A DNA stretch of 64,000 bases from Stutzerimonas stutzeri. GTDB taxonomy: Bacteria > Pseudomonadota > Gammaproteobacteria > Pseudomonadales > Pseudomonadaceae. Below, in pieces: positions 17,541-25,690 of this stretch. The notes under the pieces were generated by a model, which was not told where the DNA came from, did not search any database, and saw only the letters and a list, made by a program, of their open reading frames with translations. The DNA lies in NCBI RefSeq assembly GCF_018138085.1, contig NZ_CP073105.1:4712001-4776000 (forward strand), written 5' to 3'. Position numbers and translations under genes: made by a program. Each line of letters opens with the position of its first letter. The first letter of the stretch is position 1.

Positions 17541-18548
17541 ATGCGTAACGAAACCCGAATCGCCTACAACGGCTACCTGGCACAGGTAGCCAAGCTGAAC
17601 GGCGTCGACAGCGCCGCCGTCAAGTTCAACGTCGAGCCCAGCGTGCAGCAGAACCTCGAGACTGCCATCCAGGAATCCACCGCCCTGCTCGGCCGCATAA
17701 ACGTCATCGGCGTAATGGAGCAGTCGGGCGAGGCCCTGCTGCTGGGCGTCAACGGCCCGATCGCCAGCCGTACCGACACCGCAGGCGGCAACCGCCGTAA
17801 CCCTGGCGAGCATCAGGCTCTGTCCAAGGACGACTACACCTGCAAGCAGACCAACTTCGACAGCGCCTTCCGTTACGTGCTGCTCGATGCCTGGGCCAAG
17901 TTCCCGGACTTCCAGACCCGCCTCACCGCGGCCATCGCCCAGCGGCAGGCCCTTGACCGCCTGATGATCGGCTGGAACGGCGTCTCCGCCGCCGCGGCCA
18001 CCAACGCGGCAACCTACCCGCTGCGCCAGGACGTCAACATCGGCTGGCTGCAGAAGATTCGCACCAAGGCTCCGGATCGCGTGCTCGATGAAGGCGCCAC
18101 CGTAGGCAAGGTCACCGTCGGCACCACCGGGGACTACAAGACCCTCGATGGTCTGGTCTTCGATGCCGTCCAGATGCTGGACCCGTGGCACCGCAGCCAC
18201 CCTGACCTGATCGTCATCGTCTCGCGCAACCTGATGCACGAGAAGTTGCTGGCCGCGGTCGAGAAAGGCGCCACCTCCAACCAGGAAGAGAACGCCGCAC
18301 AAGAGATCGTCACCCGCGCCCGGCTGGGCGGCCTGCCGATCGTCGACGCCCCCTACTTCCCGGACGGCACCGTGCTGGTCACCACCCTGAGCAACCTGTC
18401 GATCTACTGGCAGGAAGGCGCCCGCCGCCGCCACCTCAAGGACGAGCCGGAATACGACCGCATCGCCGACTACCAGTCCTCCAACGACGCCTACGTCGTG
18501 GAAGACCTCGGCCTGGTCGCCCTGGTCGAGAAGATCGAGAAGGTGTAA
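17541..18548 (+). CDS. N: Major capsid protein precursor (P2 gpN-like)
   Basis: A 335-residue HK97-fold capsid protein of the P2 type, with FNVEPSVQQNLETAIQESTA near the N terminus and DVNIGWLQKIR and LIVIVSRNLMHEKL in the middle, as in P2 gpN (357). GGAG lies 8 bases before ATG 17541. The N terminus is expected to be trimmed by the upstream protease. It lies between the scaffold and small terminase genes as in P2. Confidence 0.96.
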   Translation: MRNETRIAYNGYLAQVAKLNGVDSAAVKFNVEPSVQQNLETAIQESTALLGRINVIGVMEQSGEALLLGVNGPIASRTDTAGGNRRNPGEHQALSKDDYTCKQTNFDSAFRYVLLDAWAKFPDFQTRLTAAIAQRQALDRLMIGWNGVSAAAATNAATYPLRQDVNIGWLQKIRTKAPDRVLDEGATVGKVTVGTTGDYKTLDGLVFDAVQMLDPWHRSHPDLIVIVSRNLMHEKLLAAVEKGATSNQEENAAQEIVTRARLGGLPIVDAPYFPDGTVLVTTLSNLSIYWQEGARRRHLKDEPEYDRIADYQSSNDAYVVEDLGLVALVEKIEKV

Positions 18549-18551
18549 GCC

Positions 18552-19388
18552 ATGAGCCTGACCCTTGCCCAACGTAACCAGCTGCGCAAGCGCGCAGCCC
18601 AGGAGGCGGCAGCCGCCGCTCCCGCCACGCTCATGGAAGGTGCCACCAGCTACGAGGTAATGCTGGCCAAGCTGCAACAGGACCAGTTCCGCCTCAAGCA
18701 GGTGCAGTCGACGGAGGGCAAGGCGAAGCTCAAGGTCGAGCTGCTGCCGGATTACGTCCCCTACATCGAGGGCGTGCTCTCGGCAGGCCAAGGCGCCCAG
18801 GACGACGTGCTGGTCACCGTCATGGTCTGGCGTTTCGACGCCAGCGACTTCGACGGCGGCCTGCAGATCGCCGAGTACGTGCTGCGCCACCAGCTGGTGA
18901 TGCCGGATCGCTTCAACCGCACCACCGGCTGCCTGGTAGCCGAGGAAGTCGCCACGGCGGCGCTCAACGCCCAGAAGGCCGGCAAACCCTTCCCGCTGGT
19001 AACCCTCAACCGCACCGCCGAGCTCACCGCCGACCAGGACATGCCCGACGAGGCCCGCGCCAAGCTGGTTCTCGCCCAAGGCCGCGCCCAGTTGGCCCAG
19101 CTCAACTACGACGCCGAAACGCTCACCCCGGACGAACGGGCCTGGCTGCAGTTCGGCATCGACCTGCTCAAACGCGCCATCGAGCTGCACAACAGCTGCG
19201 GTGGCAAGAAGGATCTGGAGCGCGCCGAGCGCCTCCTCAAGAAACACGCGGAAAGCGCGCCTACCGATACCGGTACCGGCGAGCCCCTGGCAGACGATCA
19301 GCCCCAGCCCGACCAGGCCAAGGGCGCCGAAGCCGACCAGGGCGCTCCGGATGCCAGCACCGGCACCGGCGAGCCCTCCGCTAACTGA
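18552..19388 (+). CDS. M: Phage terminase small (endonuclease) subunit (P2 gpM-like)
   Basis: A 278-residue gpM-family protein that pairs with the large subunit for cos cleavage. Family segments include LLPDYVPYIEGVL and DVLVTVMVWRFDASDF(D)GGLQIAEY. It is longer than P2 gpM (247) owing to an acidic low-complexity tail from about residue 235, in which a TGTGEP motif occurs twice. It starts three bases after the capsid stop codon. Confidence 0.93.
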   Translation: MSLTLAQRNQLRKRAAQEAAAAAPATLMEGATSYEVMLAKLQQDQFRLKQVQSTEGKAKLKVELLPDYVPYIEGVLSAGQGAQDDVLVTVMVWRFDASDFDGGLQIAEYVLRHQLVMPDRFNRTTGCLVAEEVATAALNAQKAGKPFPLVTLNRTAELTADQDMPDEARAKLVLAQGRAQLAQLNYDAETLTPDERAWLQFGIDLLKRAIELHNSCGGKKDLERAERLLKKHAESAPTDTGTGEPLADDQPQPDQAKGAEADQGAPDASTGTGEPSAN

Positions 19389-19487
19389 GCGTCCCCACGC
19401 ACCCGGCGGCTCGGGGCGGATCGACAGGTTTTCTCCTTGGCCTCGTCGTGAAGCCCCGACCACCGCCGACCCATTCGAGCGATAGGC

Positions 19488-19952
19488 ATGAGCGGATTTA
19501 TCGCCACCGGCACCACCACCGCAGAGCACACGATCGAGAACGACGCCTTCTGGCCGGCGATCGATTGCCTCGACCTGCGCGCGGCCATGCGCCTGGACGC
19601 CAGCGTCACCCCCGAGCGCATCGAGGTCGCCGCGATCAACGCCATGATCGAGGCCAACCGCGAGCTCGACCTGTACCGCCGCGCCCGTACTGAAGAAGGC
19701 CATGCCACCCTGGCCAACGTGCCGGCACCGCAGATCAAGGGCGAAAGCCAGCTGCTGCACCTATACCGCCGCACCATCTACTGCCGCGCCACCGCCGAAC
19801 TGGTCGAGCGCTACCGCAGTTTCGACGCCACCAACAGCGGCGAGCAGAAGGCCACCGAGGACAGCACCAACATCGACGAGCTGCGCCGCGACGCGCGCCA
19901 CGCCCTGCGCAGCATCCTCGGCATCAGCCACACCACGGTGGAGCTGCTCTGA
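19488..19952 (+). CDS. L: Head completion/stabilisation protein (P2 gpL-like)
   Basis: A 154-residue protein. The N terminus (SGFIATGTTTAEHTIENDAF, FWPAIDCLDLRAAMRLD) and the central EANRELDLYRRAR helix match P2 gpL, which completes the filled capsid at the portal. Length agrees with P2 gpL (169). Its stop overlaps the start of gene X by one base. Confidence 0.93.
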   Translation: MSGFIATGTTTAEHTIENDAFWPAIDCLDLRAAMRLDASVTPERIEVAAINAMIEANRELDLYRRARTEEGHATLANVPAPQIKGESQLLHLYRRTIYCRATAELVERYRSFDATNSGEQKATEDSTNIDELRRDARHALRSILGISHTTVELL

Positions 19953-20161
19953 TGACCACCGTGATCGCCAACCAGGGCGACACCGTCGACGCCATCTGCT
20001 GGCGGTACTACGGCCGCACCGCCGGAGTCACCGAGGCCGTCCTCGACGCCAACCCCGGTCTCGCCGATCTCGGCCCCGTAATCCCCCACGGCACCGCTGT
20101 CACCCTGCCGGATGCCGCCCCGCAAGCCGAACAACGCCAAGTGGTGAACCTATGGGACTGA
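19952..20161 (+). CDS. X: Tail protein X (LysM-like, P2 gpX)
   Basis: A 69-residue protein that is essentially one LysM-like domain: QGDTVDAICWRYYGRTAGVTEAVLDANPGL, as in P2 gpX (67 residues). It is a tail component, possibly near the tail tube/baseplate junction. It overlaps the following gene by ten bases, so expression is coupled. Confidence 0.93.
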   Translation: MTTVIANQGDTVDAICWRYYGRTAGVTEAVLDANPGLADLGPVIPHGTAVTLPDAAPQAEQRQVVNLWD

Positions 20162-20610
20162 TCTACCTCGCCCTCTACAAGGGCCGCGGCACGCTGTTCA
20201 ACCGCCTGGTTCGCCTCTGGACGCGCTCCAAGTACAGCCACTGCGAGCTGGTCCTGGCCGATGGTCGCTGGCTGTCCGCCTCGGCCATGGACGGCGGCGT
20301 GCGCGCCAAGCACATCGAGCTGAACCTCGAACACTGGGACCTGATCCCGCTGCCCTGGGCGGACTATCGCCAGATCGCCCGAGTGTTCCGCGCCAACGCC
20401 GGGCAGGGCTACGACTTCTTCGGCCTGTTCGGCAGCCAGCTGCTGCCGGTCGGCCTGCACAGCCGGCGCCGCTGGTTCTGCAGCGAGTTCTGCGCCGCCG
20501 CGCTCGGCTTCCCCATGCCCCAGCGCTACAGCCCGGCTCAGCTGGGCGAAGTCGCCCAGCACATCAACACCCTCACGCTCAACGGACAGTGGAATGAAGC
20601 GCATGCATGA
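20152..20610 (+). CDS. Permuted papain-like (YiiX/C92-type) hydrolase in the lysis region
   Basis: A 152-residue protein with the arrangement of permuted NlpC/P60 or papain-like amidases: the His motif SKYSHCELVLADG (about residues 23-36) precedes the Cys motif RRWFCSEFCAAALGF (about 105-119). It lies between gpX and the holin, where P2 has none, so it is either a cell-wall or lipid-acting accessory lysis enzyme or a virion component. No signal peptide is seen. The catalytic inference rests on motif order; the substrate is unknown. Confidence 0.7.
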   Translation: MGLIYLALYKGRGTLFNRLVRLWTRSKYSHCELVLADGRWLSASAMDGGVRAKHIELNLEHWDLIPLPWADYRQIARVFRANAGQGYDFFGLFGSQLLPVGLHSRRRWFCSEFCAAALGFPMPQRYSPAQLGEVAQHINTLTLNGQWNEAHA

Positions 20611-20917
20611 CCAACCGGAAACCCTGGCGCGTCTGGCCGCTTGGGTACAGGAAAACTACCCCATCATCTACGCCGCGGCGCTCTCTATGGGCATCGCCGG
20701 CTCGCGGCTGATGCTCGGCGGCGGCTCGCTACGCCGGATCGCCATCGAGTCCGTCGTCTGCGGCCTGATCACCCTGGCCGCCAGCAACGGCCTGGCGCTG
20801 TTCGGCATCCCGCTGGATGCGGCCCCGTTCTTCGGCGGCATCATCGGCCTGGTCGGCGCCGAAGGCGTCCGGGCCGGCGCCAAGCGCCTGTTCGAGCGCA
20901 AGGTGGAAGGCGTATGA
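20594..20917 (+). CDS. Phage holin
   Basis: A 107-residue protein with three hydrophobic segments (around 21-38, 49-68 and 72-92) and a basic C terminus (AKRLFERK), typical of a lambda-S-class holin. It occupies the P2 gene Y position, between gpX and the endolysin, and would time lysis by permeabilising the inner membrane. ATG 20594 and ATG 20603 are both possible starts; a dual-start holin/antiholin arrangement would be consistent with this. Confidence 0.85.
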   Translation: MKRMHDQPETLARLAAWVQENYPIIYAAALSMGIAGSRLMLGGGSLRRIAIESVVCGLITLAASNGLALFGIPLDAAPFFGGIIGLVGAEGVRAGAKRLFERKVEGV

Positions 20918-21729
20918 GCGAGCTGCTGATCATCGGCTCGCGCGGCCTCGCCGTGCGCAACCTGCAGGCCGCACTCACGCTGGCCGGCTTCGCTGTGGCC
21001 GTGGACGGCGACTTCGGTGAGCAGACCGAGCGCGCCGTTGTTGCCTTTCAGCGCCGCGCCGGTCTGGTGGACGATGGCGTCGCCGGCCCGAAGACACTGG
21101 CGGCGCTTCACGGCTACGACACCTCGCGCTACCTCAAGCGGAAGGACCTCCAGCAGGCTGCCGACCGCCTCGGCGTGCCGCTGGCCAGCGTTATGGCCGT
21201 CAATCAGGTGGAGAGCCGCGGCGAGGGCTTCGCCAGCAACGGCCGACCAGTGATCCTGTTCGAGCGGCACGTGATGTTCGAGCGCCTGCTGGCCTACGGC
21301 GTCGGCGCCGCACAGGCGGACGCACTGGCCGCCAAGCATCCCGCCCTGATCAACCGCAAGTCAGGCGGCTACATCGGCGGTACCGCCGAGCATCAGCGTC
21401 TCGCCCAGGCACAGCAGATCCACGCGGCCGCCGCGCTCGAGTCCGCCAGCTGGGGCCTGTTCCAAATCATGGGCTACCACTGGCAGCGCCTCGGCTACCT
21501 GGATGCCCAGCACTTCGCGGACACCATGGCCTTGAGCGAGGCCGCCCAGCTCGACGCCTTCGTCACCTTCATCGAAACCGATCCGGCGCTGCATAAGGCG
21601 CTCAAGGCACGCAACTGGAAGTCGTTTGCTCGGATCTACAACGGCCCGAACTACGCCCGCAACTTCTACGACGTGAAGCTCGCCCGGGCCTATGCCCAGT
21701 TCGCCGGCGAGCAGGAGCGCGCGGCATGA
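20914..21729 (+). CDS. Endolysin: peptidoglycan-binding plus N-acetylmuramidase domain
   Basis: A 271-residue lysin. Residues about 5-66 form a PG_binding_1 domain (GLAVRNLQAALTLAGFAV, DGDFGEQTERAVVAFQ). The remainder matches the N-acetylmuramidase domain (PF11860, formerly DUF3380) with a likely catalytic E100 in NQVESRGEGF and the conserved SWGLFQIMGYHW motif. It replaces the P2 gpK lysozyme type. ATG 20914 overlaps the holin stop as ATGA. Confidence 0.94.
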   Translation: MSELLIIGSRGLAVRNLQAALTLAGFAVAVDGDFGEQTERAVVAFQRRAGLVDDGVAGPKTLAALHGYDTSRYLKRKDLQQAADRLGVPLASVMAVNQVESRGEGFASNGRPVILFERHVMFERLLAYGVGAAQADALAAKHPALINRKSGGYIGGTAEHQRLAQAQQIHAAAALESASWGLFQIMGYHWQRLGYLDAQHFADTMALSEAAQLDAFVTFIETDPALHKALKARNWKSFARIYNGPNYARNFYDVKLARAYAQFAGEQERAA

Positions 21730-22169
21730 CCACCGCCCGCCAGCTCCTGTACGGCCTCGCCTTGGTCGCCGCGCTCTGCCTGCTGATCTGGATGCAGCAG
21801 CAGCGCATCGACTCCGCCCAGGCGCAGGCGGATCTCGCCAGCGAGCGCCTGAAGACCGCCCAGCAGCGCAACGCCAACCAGGCCGCCACCATCACCCGCC
21901 TCACTGGCGAGGTCGCCACCCAGCGCCTCGACCAACTCGCGTTGCAGCAGACGCTCAGCGACCTGCGCCAGGCCCAGGCCACCGATCAGCTCAAGAAGAA
22001 GGAACGCCGCCGTGAAGACTCAACCCATGCGACTTGGGCTGCTCAGCCTTTGCCTGATGCTGCTCGCCGCCTGCACGAGCGCCCCGCCATCACCGGAGCC
22101 GCAGGTTACCGTCAGTGGCTGTCCCGTCGTGACGCGCTGCACGCTGACCCCGGCGGCGCCGGCCAGTAA
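21726..22169 (+). CDS. i-spanin (Rz/LysB-like)
   Basis: A 147-residue inner-membrane spanin: an N-terminal transmembrane helix (LLYGLALVAALCLLIWM, residues 8-24) followed by a periplasmic coiled coil (about 26-95). With the o-spanin, encoded in the next frame inside its 3' end, it bridges the envelope and fuses the membranes in the last step of lysis. Its start overlaps the lysin stop by four bases. Confidence 0.88.
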   Translation: MTTARQLLYGLALVAALCLLIWMQQQRIDSAQAQADLASERLKTAQQRNANQAATITRLTGEVATQRLDQLALQQTLSDLRQAQATDQLKKKERRREDSTHATWAAQPLPDAARRLHERPAITGAAGYRQWLSRRDALHADPGGAGQ

Positions 22170-22275
22170 CGGCGAGCTGAGCGACGACGGCGACTACCTC
22201 ATGGCCGCCTGGGGCGAATGCGCCGCGAAGGTGGACATCATCGTCGACCACAACGAACGAGGCGCCCGGCCATGA
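22012..22275 (+). CDS. o-spanin lipoprotein (Rz1/LysC-like), out-of-frame overlap
   Basis: An 87-residue lipoprotein with a signal peptide ending in the lipobox LLAAC (C21), followed by a Pro-rich segment. The C terminus KVDIIVDHNERGAR is characteristic of LysC/Rz1 partners. It overlaps the i-spanin gene by 158 bases in a different frame, a classic overlapping spanin pair, and its stop overlaps the start of gene R. Confidence 0.9.
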   Translation: MKTQPMRLGLLSLCLMLLAACTSAPPSPEPQVTVSGCPVVTRCTLTPAAPASNGELSDDGDYLMAAWGECAAKVDIIVDHNERGARP

Positions 22276-22760
22276 ACAAGCCCAGCGCCTTGCGCGCACA
22301 CCTGCTCGCCGCCGTGCCCGAGCTGCACAAGAATCCCGACCGCCTGCTGGTGTTCATCGACAACGGCACCATCCGCAGCACCGCGGCGCCTGGGCTCTCG
22401 TTCGAGTACAGCTACACGCTCAACATCATCCTGACCGACTACGCCGGCCACCCGGACGCCGTGGCAATCCCCCTGCTGGCCTGGTTGCTGGTCAACCAGC
22501 CCGAGCTGCTCACCAACCTGGAGAAGGGCGAGACTGCCATCGCCTTCGAGGCGGACGTCCTGGACAACAGCAAGGTCGACCTGTCGCTCAAGCTGCCGCT
22601 CACCGAGCGGGTGATCGTCAAGAAGCAAGACGACGGCAGCCTGCAGGTCAACCACCCCAACGAGCCCGAGCTGTTCGAGGAGACCTTCACTCTCGACGGC
22701 CTGCGCCTGGAGACCCCAAGCGGCGAAGTGATCGCCCAATGGGGCGCGCCCACGCCATGA
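22272..22760 (+). CDS. R: Tail completion protein (P2 gpR-like)
   Basis: A 162-residue protein of the P2 gpR family (155), needed to finish the top of the tail. Segments NPDRLLVFIDNGTIRST and FEYSYTLNIILTDYAGHPDA are typical. ATG 22272 overlaps the o-spanin stop (ATGA); an upstream in-frame ATG is inside the spanin gene and unlikely. Confidence 0.93.
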   Translation: MNKPSALRAHLLAAVPELHKNPDRLLVFIDNGTIRSTAAPGLSFEYSYTLNIILTDYAGHPDAVAIPLLAWLLVNQPELLTNLEKGETAIAFEADVLDNSKVDLSLKLPLTERVIVKKQDDGSLQVNHPNEPELFEETFTLDGLRLETPSGEVIAQWGAPTP

Positions 22761-23209
22761 CCGACAACCTGCACGCCCTGGAAGATTGGGCCGGCGTTCT
22801 GCTGGCCCGGCTGGAGCCCGGTGCCCGCCGCCAGCTCAACCAGCAGATCGGCCGCGAGCTGCGCCGCAGCCAGCAGCAGCGCGTGGCCAGCCAGCGCAAC
22901 CCGGACGGCACCCCGTACGCTCCACGCAAGCCCCGCAAGCTGCGCGGCAAGGTCGGACGCATCAAACGTCAGATGTTCACCAAGCTGCGCCAGGCCGCGC
23001 ACCTCAAGCTGCGCAGCACCCCGGACGCCATCGCCATCAGCTTCATGGGGCGCGTGGCCCGCATCGCCCGCGTCCACCAGTACGGCCTGCGCGACCGTCC
23101 CGATCGCGGCCAGGCCGAGGTGCAATACGAGCGCCGCGAGCTGCTCGGCTTCACCGATGCCGACCTGGAATTGATCCGCGACCAGCTCCTGGAACACCTC
23201 ACCCGCTGA
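22757..23209 (+). CDS. S: Phage virion morphogenesis/tail completion protein (P2 gpS-like)
   Basis: A 150-residue gpS homologue (P2 gpS is 150): LARLEPGARRQLNQQIGREL near the N terminus, the basic KPRKLRGKVGRIKRQMF stretch, and IARVHQYGLRDRP near the C terminus. It acts with gpR at the head-proximal tail end. It overlaps gene R by four bases and is the last gene before the next late promoter site. Confidence 0.93.
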   Translation: MTDNLHALEDWAGVLLARLEPGARRQLNQQIGRELRRSQQQRVASQRNPDGTPYAPRKPRKLRGKVGRIKRQMFTKLRQAAHLKLRSTPDAIAISFMGRVARIARVHQYGLRDRPDRGQAEVQYERRELLGFTDADLELIRDQLLEHLTR

Positions 23210-23217
23210 CCTCACCC

Positions 23218-23283
23218 TGTAGCACCCCGCGCTACAGGCTCAGCACCGTGCGCCACGCGCGCGCGAGCCGCAGCATCAGCGGC
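23218..23283 (+). promoter_or_regulatory. Late promoter with Ogr-type palindrome upstream of gpV
   Basis: TGTAGCACCCCGCGCTACA (23218-23236) is a TGT-N13-ACA palindrome. It is followed after 11 bases by GTGCGCC and an alternating CG tract (23256-23265), then exactly 47 bases after the palindrome comes the gpV ATG. The downstream 29 bases nearly equal those in front of the terminase gene. There is no Shine-Dalgarno sequence before gpV, so a start at or next to the ATG is likely. Confidence 0.7.
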
Positions 23284-23817
23284 ATGAACATTGCCGACCT
23301 CGCCCGCCTGCTCGAAAACATCGTCCGCTTCGGTACCATCGAAGCGGTCCAGATGCAGCCGCCTCGCGTCCAGGTGAAAAGCGGCAACATCACCACCGCC
23401 TGGCGCCCCTGGTTGAACCTGCGCGCCGGGGCCGATCGCGAGTGGGACCCGCCCACCATCGGCGAGCAGGTGGTGCTGCTGAGCCCATCCGGCAACCTCG
23501 CCCAAGGCGTGGCGCTGACCGGCCTGTTCTCTGACCTGATCCCGGCCAACGGCGACCGCGAAGGCCTGCACCGCCGCACCTACCGCGACGGTGCCGTCAT
23601 CGAGTACGACAGCATCGCCAAGCGTCTGCTGGCCGTCCTGCCGGCCGGCGGCCAGGCCCAGCTCACCGCACCGGGCGGCGTCACCATCCTCGGCAACGTC
23701 GATATCGCCGGCACCGTGACCGTCAGCGAAGACGTGCTCGCCGCTGGCATCAGCCTGGTCAACCACGTACACGGCGGCGTGCAGAGCGGCCCGAGCACAA
23801 CGGGAGCGCCGCAATGA
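23284..23817 (+). CDS. V: Baseplate assembly protein / spike (P2 gpV-like)
   Basis: A 177-residue baseplate spike homologue (P2 gpV is 211): IVRFGTIEAVQMQPPRVQV, then the OB-fold region with TIGEQVVLLSPSGNL and the beta-rich C terminus with NHVHGG, the iron-binding-like histidine tip seen in P2-type spikes. It should pierce the outer membrane. First gene of the V-W-J-I-H-G block; four-base overlap with W. Confidence 0.94.
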   Translation: MNIADLARLLENIVRFGTIEAVQMQPPRVQVKSGNITTAWRPWLNLRAGADREWDPPTIGEQVVLLSPSGNLAQGVALTGLFSDLIPANGDREGLHRRTYRDGAVIEYDSIAKRLLAVLPAGGQAQLTAPGGVTILGNVDIAGTVTVSEDVLAAGISLVNHVHGGVQSGPSTTGAPQ

Positions 23818-24167
23818 TCGGCCTCGCCGCCACCACGGGCCGCGCCATCACCGGCGCTACGCATCTGGCGCAATCCATCGCCGACGTGCTCACCACGCCG
23901 GTCGGCAGCCGAGTGATGCGCCGCGAATACGGCAGCCTGCTGCCGGACCTGATCGACGCCCCCTTCAATGACGCCACCCGCCTGCAGGCCTACGCCGCCG
24001 TGGCCATGGCACTGATGCGCTGGGAACCGCGCATCCGCCTGAACCGCGTGCAGCTCAGCCTCGGCGAGCAGCCCGGCCAGGCCTACCTGGACGTGGAAGG
24101 CAACCATATCGACACCAACGAGCCGCTCAGCCTGCGCGTGCCGCTCACCCTGGGAGCCGCCGCATGA
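23814..24167 (+). CDS. W: Baseplate wedge protein (P2 gpW-like, gp25 family)
   Basis: A 117-residue gpW/gp25-like protein: ITGATHLAQSIADVLTTPVGSR, VMRREYGSLLPDLID and ALMRWEPRIRL are classic family segments. It forms part of the baseplate wedge together with J and I. It overlaps both neighbours by four bases. Confidence 0.95.
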   Translation: MIGLAATTGRAITGATHLAQSIADVLTTPVGSRVMRREYGSLLPDLIDAPFNDATRLQAYAAVAMALMRWEPRIRLNRVQLSLGEQPGQAYLDVEGNHIDTNEPLSLRVPLTLGAAA

Positions 24168-25075
24168 GCACCTTTATCCCGATCGATCTCGCCCAGCTGC
24201 CGACCCCCGACGTGGTCGAGCCGATCGACTACGAAGCCATCCTCGCCGAGCGCAAGGCCTTCGCCATCAGCCTCTGGCCAGCCGACAAGCAGGCCGAGGT
24301 CGCCGCCACCCTGGCGCTGGAATCCGAGCCGCTCACCAAGCTGCTGCAGGAGAACGCCTACCGCGAAACCATCTGGCGGCAGCGCGTCAACGAAGCCGCA
24401 CTGGCCGTCATGCTGCCGTTCGCCAAGGGCGCGGACCTGGAGCAGATCGGCGCGCGCTTCAACGTGGCCCGCCTGATCGTCACCCCGGCCAGCCCCAGCG
24501 CCGTGCCGCCAGTTGCGGCGGTAAAGGAAGAGGACGAGCCCCTGCGCGAGCGCATCCAGATGGCCATGGAGGGGCTGAGCACCGCCGGCCCCCGCAACGC
24601 CTACATCTTCCACGCGCGCAGCGCCGATGGCCGTGTAGCCGACGCCTCCTGCATCAGCCCCAACCCGGCCGAGGTCATCGTCACCGTGCAGAGCGCCCTG
24701 GGCGACGGCAGCGCCGATCCCGAGCTGCTCGCCGCGGTGGACGCCTACCTCAGCGACGAAGACCGCCGCCCGGTCGCCGACCGCCTCACCGTTCAAGGCG
24801 CGGAAGTGCTGCCCTACAGCGTCAACGCCGTGCTCTACCTCAACACCGTCGGCCCCGAGGCTGAGCCGATCCGCGCCGCCGCCGAGGCCCGCGGGCTCGC
24901 CCTGGTCAGCCAGCGCCGCCGCTTGGGGCAGGAGATCAACCGTTCCGCCCTGGACGCCGCCCTGCACATCGAGGGCGTCAAGCGCGTAGTGCTGCCCGGC
25001 TGGGTCGACGTGGTCGCCACCGAAACCCAGGCGCCGTACTGCACTGGCTTCATCGTCACGGTGGCGGAGGCCTGA
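24164..25075 (+). CDS. J: Baseplate wedge protein (P2 gpJ-like)
   Basis: A 303-residue gpJ homologue (P2 gpJ is 302): IDLAQLPTPDVVEPIDYEAI at the N terminus, LLQENAYRETIWRQRVNEAA, then FAKGADLEQIGARF and PLRERIQMAMEGLSTAGP. It links the spike hub to the wedge. Its stop overlaps the start of gpI by one base. Confidence 0.96.
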   Translation: MSTFIPIDLAQLPTPDVVEPIDYEAILAERKAFAISLWPADKQAEVAATLALESEPLTKLLQENAYRETIWRQRVNEAALAVMLPFAKGADLEQIGARFNVARLIVTPASPSAVPPVAAVKEEDEPLRERIQMAMEGLSTAGPRNAYIFHARSADGRVADASCISPNPAEVIVTVQSALGDGSADPELLAAVDAYLSDEDRRPVADRLTVQGAEVLPYSVNAVLYLNTVGPEAEPIRAAAEARGLALVSQRRRLGQEINRSALDAALHIEGVKRVVLPGWVDVVATETQAPYCTGFIVTVAEA

Positions 25076-25689
25076 TGGCGAGCCTCGGCCTGCTACCACC
25101 CAACGCCAGCGAGCTGGAGCGCCTCGCCGCCGAGGCCCTCGCGCAGATCGAGCGCGTCCCGGTACCGCTGCGCCAGCTTTGGAACCCAGACACCTGCCCG
25201 GTGGAGCTGCTGCCGTACCTCGCCTGGGCGTTTTCCGTCGATCGCTGGTCCAGCGCCTGGCCCGAGCGCGCCAAGCGCGACGCCATTAAGGCCGCGTTCT
25301 TCATCCATGCCCACAAGGGCACGATCGGCGCGCTGCGCCGGGTCGTCGAGCCGCTGGGCTACCTGATCGAAGTGCGCGAGTGGTGGGAGGAGCAGCCGCT
25401 CGGCACGCCCGGCACCTTCCGCCTGCTGGTCGGCGTGCTGGATACCGGCATCACCGAAGAGATGTACCAGGAACTGACCTGGCTGATCGACGACGCCAAG
25501 CCCGTCAGCCGCCACCTGGTGGGCCTGGCCATCGGCCTGGACATCACCGGCACGGCCTACATCGGCGCCGCGCTCACCACTGGCGACGAACTCACCGTCT
25601 ACCCACCCGCATCGCGTGACATCGAGGTCGGCGGCACGCTGGCCTGGGGCGCGCGAGAACACGTCATCGACACCATGGACATCCGCTGA
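25075..25689 (+). CDS. I: Baseplate protein, tail protein I (P2 gpI-like)
   Basis: A 204-residue gpI-family protein: LLPPNASELERLAAEALAQI, then VPLRQLWNPDTCPVELLPYL and WAFSVDRW, and the KGTIGALRRVVEPLGY segment are typical of P2 gpI (176). It connects the baseplate to tail fibres. The C terminus is longer than in P2. Confidence 0.95.
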   Translation: MASLGLLPPNASELERLAAEALAQIERVPVPLRQLWNPDTCPVELLPYLAWAFSVDRWSSAWPERAKRDAIKAAFFIHAHKGTIGALRRVVEPLGYLIEVREWWEEQPLGTPGTFRLLVGVLDTGITEEMYQELTWLIDDAKPVSRHLVGLAIGLDITGTAYIGAALTTGDELTVYPPASRDIEVGGTLAWGAREHVIDTMDIR

Positions 25690-25690
25690 T

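Noticed and set aside
16611..19760. A very long open frame (more than 1,000 codons) on the minus strand across the capsid genes
   Set aside because: It is antisense to well-recognised O, N and M genes. Long antisense frames without stops are expected in DNA with this codon usage, and it has no domain or ribosome site.
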